This document shows positions 41,606-50,486 of a stretch of 64,000 nucleotides of DNA, piece by piece; within the stretch, counting starts at the first letter, position 1; the number at the start of each line of letters is the position of its first letter. The stretch spans positions 1-64,000 of the forward strand of contig DXED01000001.1 of NCBI GenBank assembly GCA_019115145.1. The letters run 5' to 3'. The translations under genes were made by a program, and so were the position numbers. The notes under the pieces are model-generated. The model saw only the letters and a program-made list of their open reading frames with translations, was not told the origin of the DNA and did not search any database. Source of the DNA: Claveliimonas intestinigallinarum. Its GTDB lineage: Bacteria > Bacillota > Clostridia > Lachnospirales > Lachnospiraceae.

Positions 41606-43207
41606 CTATCCCTCGTACTCTTTCTTGTATTCGCTTGGGAGCTTCCCCGTGTACTGCTTGAACACATGGGAAAAATAGGACGGGTTGTGGATCCCCACCG
41701 CCTCACAGATATCTCCGATACTGCCTTTTCCTTCCTCCAGCAGCTTTTTGGCCTTCTCCATCCTCTGCTGGAGAAGATACTGCTTGAACGTCATGTGGAA
41801 CGTATTTTTAAACACCCTTCCGAAATAGACCGGGTTCAGATAAATGTGGGAGGCCACAGATACAATGGACAGCTCCTCATCCCTGAGATGTTCCTCTATA
41901 TAAGCCACTGCCTCTGACATGTACTCTTTAAAATATCTCGTCTCATCCTGCTTTGCGTCACTTTTTCTCACTTCAATGGCCGCGCACAGAATCCGGTAAC
42001 AGACATCCACCATCTTTGCCGTGCCGATGGTTCCCAGATTATCGTAGTAGCCCCGGAACTTTTCCCGGATATCCTCTGACAGCCCGTAAGACGCCTGGAG
42101 CATGAGTTCCACTTTCAGCATCATCCGGTGGAGATGCTGCCGCTGCTGTTCCTCCTCGTGAGGCAGCCCGTAGACAAACTGGACAAAGGCCTCCTTCAGC
42201 TCTTTCTCACTGTTCCTGCGCACAGCGTTCACGATCAGATTGTCCACGTCCCCGCTTTCTCCGGCCGTCGCCGCCTGGTCCGGCAGCTCCACCCCCTCCG
42301 GGGAAGTAAAAGCACCCGCTCCGGACACACTGGCAATCTCGAACAGCTTCCGGGCTTCCACATAACTTCTTTTGATCCCGGCAATTCCTTTGTAGGGCTT
42401 GGATATGGCGGCTATAACCCTGCTCTGCTCCTCCTTTTTGATGTATTCCAGGAAGTGCTTCAGCTTTCCCACCGCCTCTTTGTCCGTGGTGCGGACGATA
42501 AAGGCGCTGCCCGTCTCCTCGCCGTCGGCCCGCCAGCAGAAATAGCGGCTCTCCAGCTCCTCTTCCAGCCTTTTAAGAAGCGCAAATCTGGCCGCTTCAT
42601 AATCCAGGTAATCCGTGATCTTGTAGGCCACATCTATATCCGCGTACACAGTGATAAAGCGCTCCTCATTTCCAGGCATGTCTCCCAGCGTCCGGAAGAC
42701 TTCTTCCACCTTTTCCTCCGGTAGCCTGTCCCGGACATAATTCTGCACAACCACCTGCTGAAAGCTGGTTCCATCCTTCACCAGCAGCTTCTCCCAGCTC
42801 TCATACCTGGCCTCCTGCTCCATCTGCTCCATGCAGGTCCGGTAGGCTGCCTCCATGGTCTCCCGCAGCTTCTCATCCTCAATAGGCTTCAGCAGATAAG
42901 CGAAGGCCCCCAGATCGTAGGCCTGCTGGGCATAGTCAAAATCCCGGTAGGCGCTGAGGACGATAAACATGCAGTCCATGTCCGTTTTCTGGATCTCCTC
43001 CATCACCATTAGCCCCGTGATCTGTTTCATCCGGATATCTGTCAGCACCACATGGGGCTTTGTCTCTTTGATCACCTCTATGGCCTGCTCGCCGCTCTGG
43101 GCTGAGCCCACTACCTTAAAACCCATGTCCGCCCAGTCGTAGGTGTCAAGCAGTCCCTGCAGCAGGATAGGTTCATCGTCCACGATCACAAGTTTCAATA
43201 ATTTCAT
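41606..43207 (-). CDS. YesN-type response regulator with AraC DNA-binding domain
   Basis: 533 residues. Receiver (about 1-120): VIVDDEPILLQGL, phosphoacceptor Asp in VVLTDIRMKQITGL (about 53-66) and YLLKPIEDEK with the conserved Lys. A middle segment of about 270 residues has a degenerate GGDEF-like/helical layout seen in YesN proteins. The AraC domain (about 430-530) holds two helix-turn-helices, including LSIVSVASHIYLNPVYFGRV and KGSIGDICEAVGIHNPSYFS. The likely target is the sugar importer operon that starts at 38372. Ribosome binding site GGGAGAAGAGG. Confidence 0.93.
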   Translation of the reverse strand: MKLLKLVIVDDEPILLQGLLDTYDWADMGFKVVGSAQSGEQAIEVIKETKPHVVLTDIRMKQITGLMVMEEIQKTDMDCMFIVLSAYRDFDYAQQAYDLGAFAYLLKPIEDEKLRETMEAAYRTCMEQMEQEARYESWEKLLVKDGTSFQQVVVQNYVRDRLPEEKVEEVFRTLGDMPGNEERFITVYADIDVAYKITDYLDYEAARFALLKRLEEELESRYFCWRADGEETGSAFIVRTTDKEAVGKLKHFLEYIKKEEQSRVIAAISKPYKGIAGIKRSYVEARKLFEIASVSGAGAFTSPEGVELPDQAATAGESGDVDNLIVNAVRRNSEKELKEAFVQFVYGLPHEEEQQRQHLHRMMLKVELMLQASYGLSEDIREKFRGYYDNLGTIGTAKMVDVCYRILCAAIEVRKSDAKQDETRYFKEYMSEAVAYIEEHLRDEELSIVSVASHIYLNPVYFGRVFKNTFHMTFKQYLLQQRMEKAKKLLEEGKGSIGDICEAVGIHNPSYFSHVFKQYTGKLPSEYKKEYEG

Positions 43208-43373
43208 AAAAACCTCTTCTCCCAGGAGCGCCCGGCCAGCCCCTCCGCCGTCCGGTACACTGAGTCTATCTTATCATATCATCACGTACTATTTTAAGTC
43301 CTCCGGGAGAAAAACCTGTAACAAAAACTATACCTGGCATGCAAAAAATTAAACCTGTGTGTTTTCCAGACAC

Positions 43374-43418
43374 AAAAAGAGCACTCCTTGAAAGATCTCT
43401 CCTCCAAAAAGTGCTCTT
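43374..43418 (-). terminator. Terminator of lysS
   Basis: Minus strand AAGAGCACT pairs with AGTGCTCTT across a 24-base loop that can itself fold, followed by TTTGTG. It lies 31 bases after the lysS stop. The remaining 43208-43373 holds no gene; I could not find a convincing promoter for the YesN gene there. Confidence 0.75.
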
Positions 43419-43448
43419 CTGCAGTCTCATTTCTTATATTTTCTATTT

Positions 43449-45389
43449 TTAGTACAACTTTGCTCCTGCCGGAATCTGGTCATCCACCATCAGCAGGTTC
43501 AGCCCCTCATGTCCGTCATACTCGTACACCGCGCTGATCAGCATACCCTCGGAGTCAATGCCCATCATCTTCCTGGGCGGAAGGTTTGTAATGGCGATCG
43601 CTGTCTTTCCGACCAGCTCCTCCGGCTCGTAGTACTCGTGGATACCGCTCAGGATCGTGCGCTTCCGGTCTGTCCCGTCGTTCAGGGTGAACTTCAGGAG
43701 CTTCTTGCTCTTGGGGACCGCCTCGCAGGCCTCGATCTTCACGGCGCGGAAATCGGACCGGCTGAACGTCTCGAAGTCCACCATATCTTCAAACAGGGGC
43801 TCTATCTTCACCCTGGACAGGTCAAGAGCAGGAGCGGATACCGCCGCTGTCTGTGCCGGCGCAACGGACTGAGCCTCGTTGTTTGCCGCGTTCTTTGCGG
43901 CACCCTGACTCTTCATGGTCGGAAACAGGAGCACGTCCCTGATGGCCGCGGAGTCTGTCAGGAGCATGCACATCCTGTCAATACCGAAGCCAATTCCGCC
44001 TGTGGGCGGCATGCCGATCTCCAGCGCGTTCAGGAAATCTTCATCTGTATGCTCGGCCTCCTCGTCGCCTGCTGCCGCATTGGCATCCTGCTGGGCAAAA
44101 CGCTCTCTCTGGTCAATGGGGTCGTTCAGCTCAGAGTAGGCATTGGCCATCTCCCAGCCGTTCATGAAGAACTCAAAGCGCTCCACGTAGTCCGGATCAT
44201 CCGGCTTTTTCTTTGTGAGCGGTGAGATCTCGATCGGATGGTCTGTGACAAAGGTAGGCTGGATCAGGTGTTCCTCCGCATACTCCTCAAAGAACATGCT
44301 CAGAATGTCGCCCTTCTTATGACGCTCCTCATAGGCAATGTGATGCTCGTCCGCAAGCTTTTTCGCGTCCTCTGTTGTCTTCACCTCATTCCAGTCGATG
44401 CCTGCGTATTTCTTCACAGCATCCACCATAGTGATCCTCTCAAAGGGCTTGCCAAGATCGATCTCCACACCGTTGTAGGTGATGGTGGTAGTTCCCAGCA
44501 CCTCCTGGGCCACATGGCGATACAGGTTCTCGGTGAGATCCATCATTCCGTTGTAGTCTGTGTAAGCCTGGTACAGCTCCATCAGGGTGAACTCCGGGTT
44601 GTGTCTTGTGTCCAGTCCCTCGTTTCTGAACACCCGGCCGATCTCGTAAACTCTCTCCAGGCCGCCCACGATCAGTCTCTTCAGGTAGAGCTCCAGGGAA
44701 ATACGGAGCTTGAAGTCCTCTCCCAGAGCGTTGAAATGTGTCTCGAAGGGTCTGGCCGCAGCGCCGCCGGCATTGCTTACCAGCATGGGGGTCTCCACCT
44801 CGAGAAATCCCTGGCTGTCCAGGTATCTGCGGATTGAGCTGATAATGTGGGATCTCTTGATAAATGTATCCCGCACCTCCGGGTTCATGATCAGATCCAC
44901 GTACCTCTGGCGGTAGCGTGTGTCTGTGTTTGTCAGGCCGTGGAATTTCTCCGGCAGGATCTGAAGGCTCTTGGACAGGAGCTTCACCGCAGAGGCGTGA
45001 ATGGAAATCTCGCCTGTCTTTGTCTTGAAGACCTCGCCCTCAATGCCCACGATATCGCCGATATCCAGCTTCTTGAACTCCTTGTAGGGCTCCTCACCAA
45101 CGCTGTCTCTCGCCACATAGGACTGAATATTGCCGCTCTGGTCCAGAACATTACAGAAAGAAGCCTTGCCCATCACGCGCTTCTGCATGATACGGCCGGC
45201 AACGGACACGTGCTTGCCCTCCATCTCCTCATAATGATCTTTGATGTCAGCCGCATGGCATGTCACATCATACTTTGTAATCTTAAACGGGTCCTTCCCG
45301 TTTGCCTGGAGATCCGCCAGCTTTTCGCGGCGCACCTTCCTGAGCTGGTTCACATCCTGTTCCTGTACATTGTTCTGCTGCCTGGTCAC
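43449..45389 (-). CDS. lysS: Lysyl-tRNA synthetase with C-terminal tRNA-binding domain
   Basis: About 646 residues. An anticodon-binding OB fold (about 55-160) is followed by the class II core (about 175-495) with motif 2 FRNEGLDTRHNPEFTLMELY and motif 3 GIGFGIDRMCMLLT (about 472-485). After about residue 500 comes an Ala/Gln linker and then a Trbp111/MetG-type domain (about 535-646) with VDFETFSRSDFRAVKIEACE and NLPPRKMMGIDSEGMLIS. Standard LysRS ends near 500. The SD AAGGAG overlaps an upstream GTG (45398), so the second GTG (45389) is the better start. It charges tRNA-Lys. Confidence 0.95.
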   Translation of the reverse strand: MTRQQNNVQEQDVNQLRKVRREKLADLQANGKDPFKITKYDVTCHAADIKDHYEEMEGKHVSVAGRIMQKRVMGKASFCNVLDQSGNIQSYVARDSVGEEPYKEFKKLDIGDIVGIEGEVFKTKTGEISIHASAVKLLSKSLQILPEKFHGLTNTDTRYRQRYVDLIMNPEVRDTFIKRSHIISSIRRYLDSQGFLEVETPMLVSNAGGAAARPFETHFNALGEDFKLRISLELYLKRLIVGGLERVYEIGRVFRNEGLDTRHNPEFTLMELYQAYTDYNGMMDLTENLYRHVAQEVLGTTTITYNGVEIDLGKPFERITMVDAVKKYAGIDWNEVKTTEDAKKLADEHHIAYEERHKKGDILSMFFEEYAEEHLIQPTFVTDHPIEISPLTKKKPDDPDYVERFEFFMNGWEMANAYSELNDPIDQRERFAQQDANAAAGDEEAEHTDEDFLNALEIGMPPTGGIGFGIDRMCMLLTDSAAIRDVLLFPTMKSQGAAKNAANNEAQSVAPAQTAAVSAPALDLSRVKIEPLFEDMVDFETFSRSDFRAVKIEACEAVPKSKKLLKFTLNDGTDRKRTILSGIHEYYEPEELVGKTAIAITNLPPRKMMGIDSEGMLISAVYEYDGHEGLNLLMVDDQIPAGAKLY

Positions 45390-45570
45390 TTTATTCACTC
45401 CTTCTTTTTCTTCTTATTCTTGTACTTATTCTGTACCTGTTCTCTTGCTATCTGTACTCTTATATCCGTATGGCTCCTTCGCCCAAATCCATCCGCCTGC
45501 GTCTGCCTGGTCTGACCTGATCCTGTCGCTTCCGGTCCGGTCAGCCCTCATCCGGCCTGCGGGATTTAGT

Positions 45571-46053
45571 TTAAATGGAGCGCTCGATCTTAAGTACCTT
45601 GTACACCAGTTCCCCTGCCTGCGTCTCCACAGTCACTTCATCGCCCTCCTCGTGGCCCAGAAGCGCCTGACCCACCGGGGACTCATTGGAAATCTTGCCC
45701 TGGAGACTGTTTGCCTCGGTGGAGCCAACAATCTTGAATTCCATCTCCTCCTCGAATTCCTCGTCGTAGACAGTCACTGTGCAGCCAATGCTGATCTTGT
45801 CCAAATTGACCTCATCCTCCACAACGACCTCTGCGTTCTTCAGGATCTTCTCCAGCTCCTCAATACGGGCCTCGATATCTCTCTGCTCGTCCTTGGCTGC
45901 ATCGTACTCAGCGTTCTCGGACAGGTCTCCCTGCTCCCTTGCCTCCTTGATCTTTCCGGCAACCTCTTTCCGTTTTACAACCTTCAGGTTCTCCAGTTCA
46001 TCCTCCAGCTTTTTCAGGCCTTCGTAGGTCAGAATTGTCTTTTTTTCTTCCAT
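45571..46053 (-). CDS. greA: Transcription elongation factor GreA
   Basis: 160 residues. N-terminal antiparallel coiled coil (about 8-75) with ILTYEGLKKLEDELENLKVV and GDLSENAEYDAAKDEQ, whose acidic tip residues catalyse RNA cleavage in stalled RNA polymerase. C-terminal FKBP-like domain (about 80-158) with SNESPVGQALLGHEEGDEV. Strong start (GAGAGGATCAAAATG). Consensus promoter at 46137-46165. A 7-bp hairpin (ACAGAAG/CTTCTGT, 46096-46113) lies in its leader. The 45399-45570 gap to lysS holds no gene or clear terminator, so lysS may be cotranscribed. Confidence 0.97.
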   Translation of the reverse strand: MEEKKTILTYEGLKKLEDELENLKVVKRKEVAGKIKEAREQGDLSENAEYDAAKDEQRDIEARIEELEKILKNAEVVVEDEVNLDKISIGCTVTVYDEEFEEEMEFKIVGSTEANSLQGKISNESPVGQALLGHEEGDEVTVETQAGELVYKVLKIERSI

Positions 46054-46136
46054 TTTGATCCTCTCCTCTTCCTGCTTACATTCTGTCTATTTTACAGAAG
46101 TTTTCTTCTGTTTAAGTCCACTTTCACAATTTCAAT

Positions 46137-46165
46137 ATTATACATAACGTCTTTTTCAATGTCAA
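46137..46165 (-). promoter_or_regulatory. Consensus promoter of greA
   Basis: Minus strand TTGACA (46160-46165), 17-base spacer, TATAAT (46137-46142): both hexamers perfect. Start near 46130, leader about 77 bases. Confidence 0.9.
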
Positions 46166-46212
46166 TACATTTTTCCCCTTAACTGTATACTTAATATATA
46201 CGTAAGAAACGC

Positions 46213-46253
46213 AAAAAAGAACAGGGACACCACCTGATTGTGATGCCCTGTTC
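46213..46253 (-). terminator. Terminator of the dusB operon
   Basis: Minus strand GAACAGGG pairs with CCCTGTTC, with inner pairing of CATCAC and GTGGTG, followed by TTTTTT. It lies 43 bases after the dusB stop and closes the argF-birA-coaX-dusB direction of reading. Confidence 0.85.
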
Positions 46254-46295
46254 CCGCTTGATTTATACAGACGGACAAACCCTTTTTAATTTCTT

Positions 46296-47270
46296 TTATA
46301 CCAGCCGTTCATGCAGAAGAACCTCCAGCTCCCCGTAGGTCTCCACCTGGTTGATCTCCTCCCGGAGCCGGGCCGAGCCCCGCAGCCCTCTTGTATACCA
46401 GGAGACATGGCTCCTCATCTCCCGGATGCCTGTGTACTCTCCCTTGTACTCCACCTGGAGACGGGCGTGTCGCAGCATCATCTCCCGGATCTCCCGGATG
46501 TCCGGCCTGGGCGGGATCTGCCCTGTCTCGTCATAGCTCTTCAGCTCGCGGAAGATCCACGGGTTCCCCCTGGCTCCCCGTCCGATCATGACGCCGTCGC
46601 AGCCGGTCTCCTCCATCATCCGCAGGGCGTCCTGCACACATGTCACGTCCCCGTTGCCGATGACCGGGATGCGGACCGCCTCCTTCACCTGGCGGATGAT
46701 ATCCCAGTCCGCCTGCCCGGAGTAGTACTGCTCCCTTGTCCGCCCGTGGACAGCCACTGCCGCCGCCCCCGCGTCCTCGATGATCCTGGCGATCTCCACC
46801 GCATTGACGCAGGTGTCGTCAAAGCCCTTCCGTATCTTGACTGTCACCGGCTTGCGGATGGCCTTCACTGTCCGGGACACGATCTCGTGGACGAGGCGGG
46901 GCTGCTTCATGAGGGCAGAGCCCTCCCCGTTCTTCACCACCTTGGGCACCGGGCAGCCCATGTTGATGTCCAGGATCTGAAAGGGCAGCTCCTCTATGGC
47001 TTTGGCCTGCTCGCTGATGACCTCCGGCTCGGAGCCGAAGAGCTGCAGGGATACCGGGTACTCCTCCGGGTGAATGGAGAGGAGGGCCTTTGTGTTCCTG
47101 TTCTTGTACTGGAGCGCCTTGGCGCTGACCATCTCCATGCACAGAAGTCCCGCCCCCTGCTCTTTGCAAAGCAGACGAAATGGCAGGTCTGTCACGCCTG
47201 CCATCGGTGCCAGCACATAGGGGTGCTCGATCGTGAGTGTTCCTATCTTCAGCTGTCTTCTCTCTCCCAT
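46296..47270 (-). CDS. dusB: tRNA-dihydrouridine synthase
   Basis: 324 residues from MGERRQLKIG. FMN-dependent TIM barrel: APMAGVTDLPFRLLCKE (about 20-36), INMGCPVPKVVKNGEGSALM (about 100-119, with catalytic Cys), HGRTREQYYSGQADW (about 173-187), IGNGDV and GRGARGNPWIF. It reduces uridines in the tRNA D-loop. An alternative ATG at 47327 overlaps the coaX stop; both starts are preceded by the same duplicated GGGAGAAAGGAT string. Homologs normally begin close to LKIGTLTIEHPYVLAPMAG, which favours 47270. Confidence 0.93.
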   Translation of the reverse strand: MGERRQLKIGTLTIEHPYVLAPMAGVTDLPFRLLCKEQGAGLLCMEMVSAKALQYKNRNTKALLSIHPEEYPVSLQLFGSEPEVISEQAKAIEELPFQILDINMGCPVPKVVKNGEGSALMKQPRLVHEIVSRTVKAIRKPVTVKIRKGFDDTCVNAVEIARIIEDAGAAAVAVHGRTREQYYSGQADWDIIRQVKEAVRIPVIGNGDVTCVQDALRMMEETGCDGVMIGRGARGNPWIFRELKSYDETGQIPPRPDIREIREMMLRHARLQVEYKGEYTGIREMRSHVSWYTRGLRGSARLREEINQVETYGELEVLLHERLV

Positions 47271-47319
47271 GTCCTGTGTATCCTTTCTCCCGTCCGATCT
47301 TTCTTGGTCTATCCCTTCT

Positions 47320-48123
47320 CTAGGCATCCTTTCTCCCGTCCGGCCTCCTGCTGCGGAACCGGTTTCTCTCATAGACCAGCCGCAATCCCTCCAGCGTCAG
47401 GATGGGATCATAGATGTCAATGCTCTCCGTGGCCGCAGCCAGGATATTGCCCAGTCCGCCTGTAGCCACCACCCTGGCGTCCGTATAGCCGGACTCCTTT
47501 TTCATCTGGCTGATAATGTACTCTGTCTGTCCGATGTAGCCATAGACAAGTCCGGCCTGCATGCTGGACACAGTCTCCCTGGCCAGGATGGTCTCGGGCT
47601 TACGGATCTCGATCTCCGGAAGCATGGCCGCATCCCCCCAGAGAGCCCTGGCGGAGGTACGGATACCGGGCGCTGTGACCCCCACGGCAAAGGTGCCGTC
47701 CGGCTCCACCAGATCGTAGGTGGTGGCAGTTCCGAAGTCCACCACAATGACCGGCCCGCCGTAGAGATAGTAGGCGGCCACCGCGTCCACGATACGGTCC
47801 GCTCCGGTCTGCCTTGGATTTTCCGTAGCCACCCGGATGCCTGTCTTGATCCCAGCTGACACGATGATCGGCTTCCGGTCAAAGTACTTGATAATGCAGC
47901 TGGTCAGAGAGTGCATGATATCCGGCACAACAGAGGCGATAATGATATCGTCCACGTGATCCGGATCCTCCCCCTGGTTGCGGATCAGCTCACGGATGGC
48001 GATCCCGTACTCGTCCGATGTGCGGGGCAGCTTTGTGGTCATACGGAATTTGGCCACCAGCTCCTCCTCACGGAAAAGTCCCATTGTAAAGTTTGTGTTT
48101 CCCACATCGATTGCAAGAAGCAT
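47320..48123 (-). CDS. coaX: Type III pantothenate kinase
   Basis: 267 residues. ASKHA-fold motifs: MLLAIDVGNTNFTMGLF (about 1-17, phosphate-binding loop), TGADRIVDAVAAYYLYGG (about 109-126) and VVDFGTATTYDLVEPDG (about 129-145). It catalyses the first step of coenzyme A synthesis and, unlike type I/II kinases, needs a monovalent cation and is insensitive to CoA. The C-terminal tail RRPDGRKDA overlaps the possible early start of dusB. Confidence 0.96.
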   Translation of the reverse strand: MLLAIDVGNTNFTMGLFREEELVAKFRMTTKLPRTSDEYGIAIRELIRNQGEDPDHVDDIIIASVVPDIMHSLTSCIIKYFDRKPIIVSAGIKTGIRVATENPRQTGADRIVDAVAAYYLYGGPVIVVDFGTATTYDLVEPDGTFAVGVTAPGIRTSARALWGDAAMLPEIEIRKPETILARETVSSMQAGLVYGYIGQTEYIISQMKKESGYTDARVVATGGLGNILAAATESIDIYDPILTLEGLRLVYERNRFRSRRPDGRKDA

Positions 48124-48171
48124 CTGTCCTGTTTCCTCCTTACTCCCCTGGCGGGGCTGTTCTTATACCTG

Positions 48172-48513
48172 CTACAGATCCAGGTCCTCTCCCATAAAAA
48201 ACACTCTGTAGTAGAGCTGGAGGGACTGGAGCAACTCCGCCTTCTCCCGCTGGAGCTGCTTGATCTTCAGCCTGCTCCCGATCTCGTCGAACATGGCATC
48301 CCCCTCCGCGGATGTGACCTCAAAGCACAGGTCCCCGTTCTCCTCGTAGACAAGGGTCAGGATGCCTCCCACGTCGTGGACATAGAGGACGCACATGATC
48401 TTCAGCTCGTCCTTTACGTGATCCGGAAGCTGCTCAAAATCCGGGTTCAGATAATATTTTTCCTCGTATGAATTGGCTCCGCAGAGCACGATCTTTCCAT
48501 TATACATATCCAT
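48172..48513 (-). CDS. DUF6145-type small protein
   Basis: 113 residues, soluble, acidic. The middle is beta-rich (LKIMCVLYVHDVGGILTLVY, GDLCFEVTSAEGDAMFDEIG) and the end is a helix rich in Leu/Gln/Arg (LKIKQLQREKAELLQSLQLY). I recall this pattern as the Lachnospiraceae DUF6145 family, without a known function. It overlaps the end of birA by 14 bases, implying translational coupling, and precedes coaX by 48 bases. Confidence 0.6.
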   Translation of the reverse strand: MDMYNGKIVLCGANSYEEKYYLNPDFEQLPDHVKDELKIMCVLYVHDVGGILTLVYEENGDLCFEVTSAEGDAMFDEIGSRLKIKQLQREKAELLQSLQLYYRVFFMGEDLDL

Positions 48514-49483
48514 AAATTCCTCTCACAGAGACCTCCCCCGCAAAGACGGCCTCCCTGCTGCCGTCCTCCTTCCGCACGAGGAGCTCTCCCCTGTCATTAA
48601 TGCCAAAGGAGAGGGCATTGTACTCGTGTCCCGGCTCCAGGACCCGCACCTGCTCTCCCACATTCACCAGCAGCTCATTGTAGGCCTCCCGCATCCCGGA
48701 CAGGTCATTTGTCCCCAGGAAGCGGCTGTAATTGTCCTCAAAGCGCTCCATCACCGCGGCTATGAGGGGCCCCCGAAGGAAGCTCCTGCCTGCCTCCAGC
48801 ATGAGAGAGGTGGCCCTGTCCGCAATGTCCTCCGGAAAGGAGGGCTGGTTCACATTGATCCCCACGCCGATGACGATGTAGTTGATATAGTCCATCTCCG
48901 CGCTCATCTCCGTCAGAATGCCGCAGAGCTTTTTCCCGCCCGCCACAATGTCATTGGGCCACTTGATGCGTGCATTGATGCCGGTCTTCTCCCGGATGGC
49001 TTCCGCCACGCTCTGGGCCATGACAAGGGTCAGCATGGGGGCGTCCGAGGGCCGGATGTCCGGCCTGAGGAGAAGCGACATATAGATGTCCCTGCCCGGC
49101 GGAGAATCCCAGCTGCGTCCCCGGCGTCCTTTTCCTGCCATCTGCCGGTCCGCCACCGCCAGGGTCCCGGCGGGAGCCCCCTCCTCCCCCAGTCTCTTGG
49201 CCTGGGTGTTGGTGGAATCCGTCTCGCGAAAATAAGAGACATTCCGCCCTGCCCACTCAGTGGAGATCCTGCTCTCGATCTCCGCCTGTGACAGTATGTC
49301 CGGGCTCTCGCTCAACCGATATCCCCTGTTGCGGACTGCCTCTATCTGATAGCCTTCTTCCTTCAGCTGTTCTATTACTTTCCAGACAGCAGTTCTGGAA
49401 ACATGGAACTTTTCGCAGATCTGCTGTCCGGACACATATCCTTCGCTCTCCCGGAGCATGGATAAAATCTCAGTCTTCTTCAT
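48500..49483 (-). CDS. birA: Biotin ligase / biotin operon repressor BirA
   Basis: 327 residues from MKKTEILSMLRESEGYVSGQ. N-terminal winged helix (about 1-60, SRTAVWKVIEQLKEEGYQIE) and the ligase domain: TDSTNTQAKRLGEEGAPAG (about 88-106), biotin loop GKGRRGRSWDSPPGRDIYMS (about 116-135), KWPNDIVAGGKKLCGIL (about 170-186) and GVGINVNQPSFPED. It attaches biotin to carboxylases; with the DNA-binding domain it can repress biotin genes. Homology to the BirA start favours this ATG over the upstream frame that overlaps argF. Confidence 0.95.
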   Translation of the reverse strand: MKKTEILSMLRESEGYVSGQQICEKFHVSRTAVWKVIEQLKEEGYQIEAVRNRGYRLSESPDILSQAEIESRISTEWAGRNVSYFRETDSTNTQAKRLGEEGAPAGTLAVADRQMAGKGRRGRSWDSPPGRDIYMSLLLRPDIRPSDAPMLTLVMAQSVAEAIREKTGINARIKWPNDIVAGGKKLCGILTEMSAEMDYINYIVIGVGINVNQPSFPEDIADRATSLMLEAGRSFLRGPLIAAVMERFEDNYSRFLGTNDLSGMREAYNELLVNVGEQVRVLEPGHEYNALSFGINDRGELLVRKEDGSREAVFAGEVSVRGIYGYV

Positions 49484-49490
49484 ATCCCAC

Positions 49491-50426
49491 TTAATCACCG
49501 AGGGTGGCGACCATGATGGCCTTGATGGTGTGGAGACGGTTCTCCGCCTCGTCAAACACGACGGATGCCTCGCTCTCGAACACGTCCTCGGTTACCTCTT
49601 TTCCTTTATTTGCCGGCAGGCAGTGGGAGAACAGTGTGGTAGACTTGCCTGTCCTCTTCATGAGCTCCGCGTTGACCTGGTAGGGCAGCGCCAGCTTGGT
49701 GCGCTCCTGCTCCTTCTTCTCCTCTCCCATAGAGAACCATACGTCGGTGTAGAGCATATCTGCTCCCTCCACAACGTCCAGCTTGTCGGAGACCTCCACA
49801 GTGGAGCCGGCTGCCTGCGCAAAGCCCTTGCATGTCTCCACCAGCTTCTCGTCCGGCCAGAGCTCCTTCGGCGCTGCCACGGCCACGTTAACGCCCACCT
49901 TGCTGCAGCCCACCAGAAGGCTGTTGGCCACGTTGTTGCGTCCGTCGCCCAGGTAGACGATCTTCAGCCCCTTGACATGTCCAAAATTCTCCTTCAGCGT
50001 CAGCAGAGTGGCCAGGCACTGGGTGGGATGCCACTGGTCTGTCAGTCCGTTCCACACCGGCACGCCGCTGTACTCGGCCAGAGCCTCCACAAAGGACTGC
50101 TCAAACCCGCGGTACTCGATACCGTCGAACATGCGGCCCAGAACCCGGGCTGTGTCCTCTATGCTCTCCTTCTCTCCCAGCTGGAGCTCGCTTCCCGCCA
50201 GGTAGGTGGCTGTGGCCCCCTCGTCCTGAGCTCCGATGGTGAAGGCACACCGGGTCCTGGTGGACGGCTTCTCGAAGATCAGGGCAATGTTCTTTCCCTT
50301 CAGGCTGTCGCCTTTAATTCCCTTTTTCCTCTTCTCCTTCAGCTCCTCTGCCAGGTCCACCAGATACATGATCTCCTCCGGTGTAAAGTCAAGTAATTTC
50401 AAAAAGCTTCTTCCTTTTAAATTCAT
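49491..50426 (-). CDS. argF: Ornithine carbamoyltransferase
   Basis: 311 residues from MNLKGRSFLKLLDF. The carbamoyl-phosphate loop FEKPSTRTRCAFT (about 48-60), HPTQ in QWHPTQCLATLLT (about 132-144) and the ornithine-specific HCLPANKG (about 266-273) identify OTCase rather than aspartate or other transcarbamylases. It makes citrulline in arginine synthesis, or works in reverse in arginine breakdown. Directly upstream of birA (7 bases). An ArgR-like palindrome covers its -35 box. Confidence 0.96.
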   Translation of the reverse strand: MNLKGRSFLKLLDFTPEEIMYLVDLAEELKEKRKKGIKGDSLKGKNIALIFEKPSTRTRCAFTIGAQDEGATATYLAGSELQLGEKESIEDTARVLGRMFDGIEYRGFEQSFVEALAEYSGVPVWNGLTDQWHPTQCLATLLTLKENFGHVKGLKIVYLGDGRNNVANSLLVGCSKVGVNVAVAAPKELWPDEKLVETCKGFAQAAGSTVEVSDKLDVVEGADMLYTDVWFSMGEEKKEQERTKLALPYQVNAELMKRTGKSTTLFSHCLPANKGKEVTEDVFESEASVVFDEAENRLHTIKAIMVATLGD

Positions 50427-50453
50427 TTTATATACATTCCTTCCTGCTGTCAG

Positions 50454-50486
50454 TGTATACACCCTATAATCATGCATACAAATGCA
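50454..50486 (-). promoter_or_regulatory. argF promoter with ArgR-like operator
   Basis: Minus strand TTTGTA (50477-50482), 17-base spacer, TATACA (50454-50459). TGCAT-ACAA-ATGCA (50473-50486) is a perfect dyad with the TGNAT-N4-ATNCA layout of ARG boxes and overlaps the -35 box. Looser relatives lie next to it: TGCATAAAAATGAG from 50483 and TGTATATTTTATTCA at 50523-50537. Confidence 0.55.

Noticed and set aside
45390..45570. T-box or lysine riboswitch upstream of lysS
   Set aside because: The 180-base gap has no T-box sequence (such as TGGNACCGCG), no antiterminator/terminator pair and no lysine-aptamer core.
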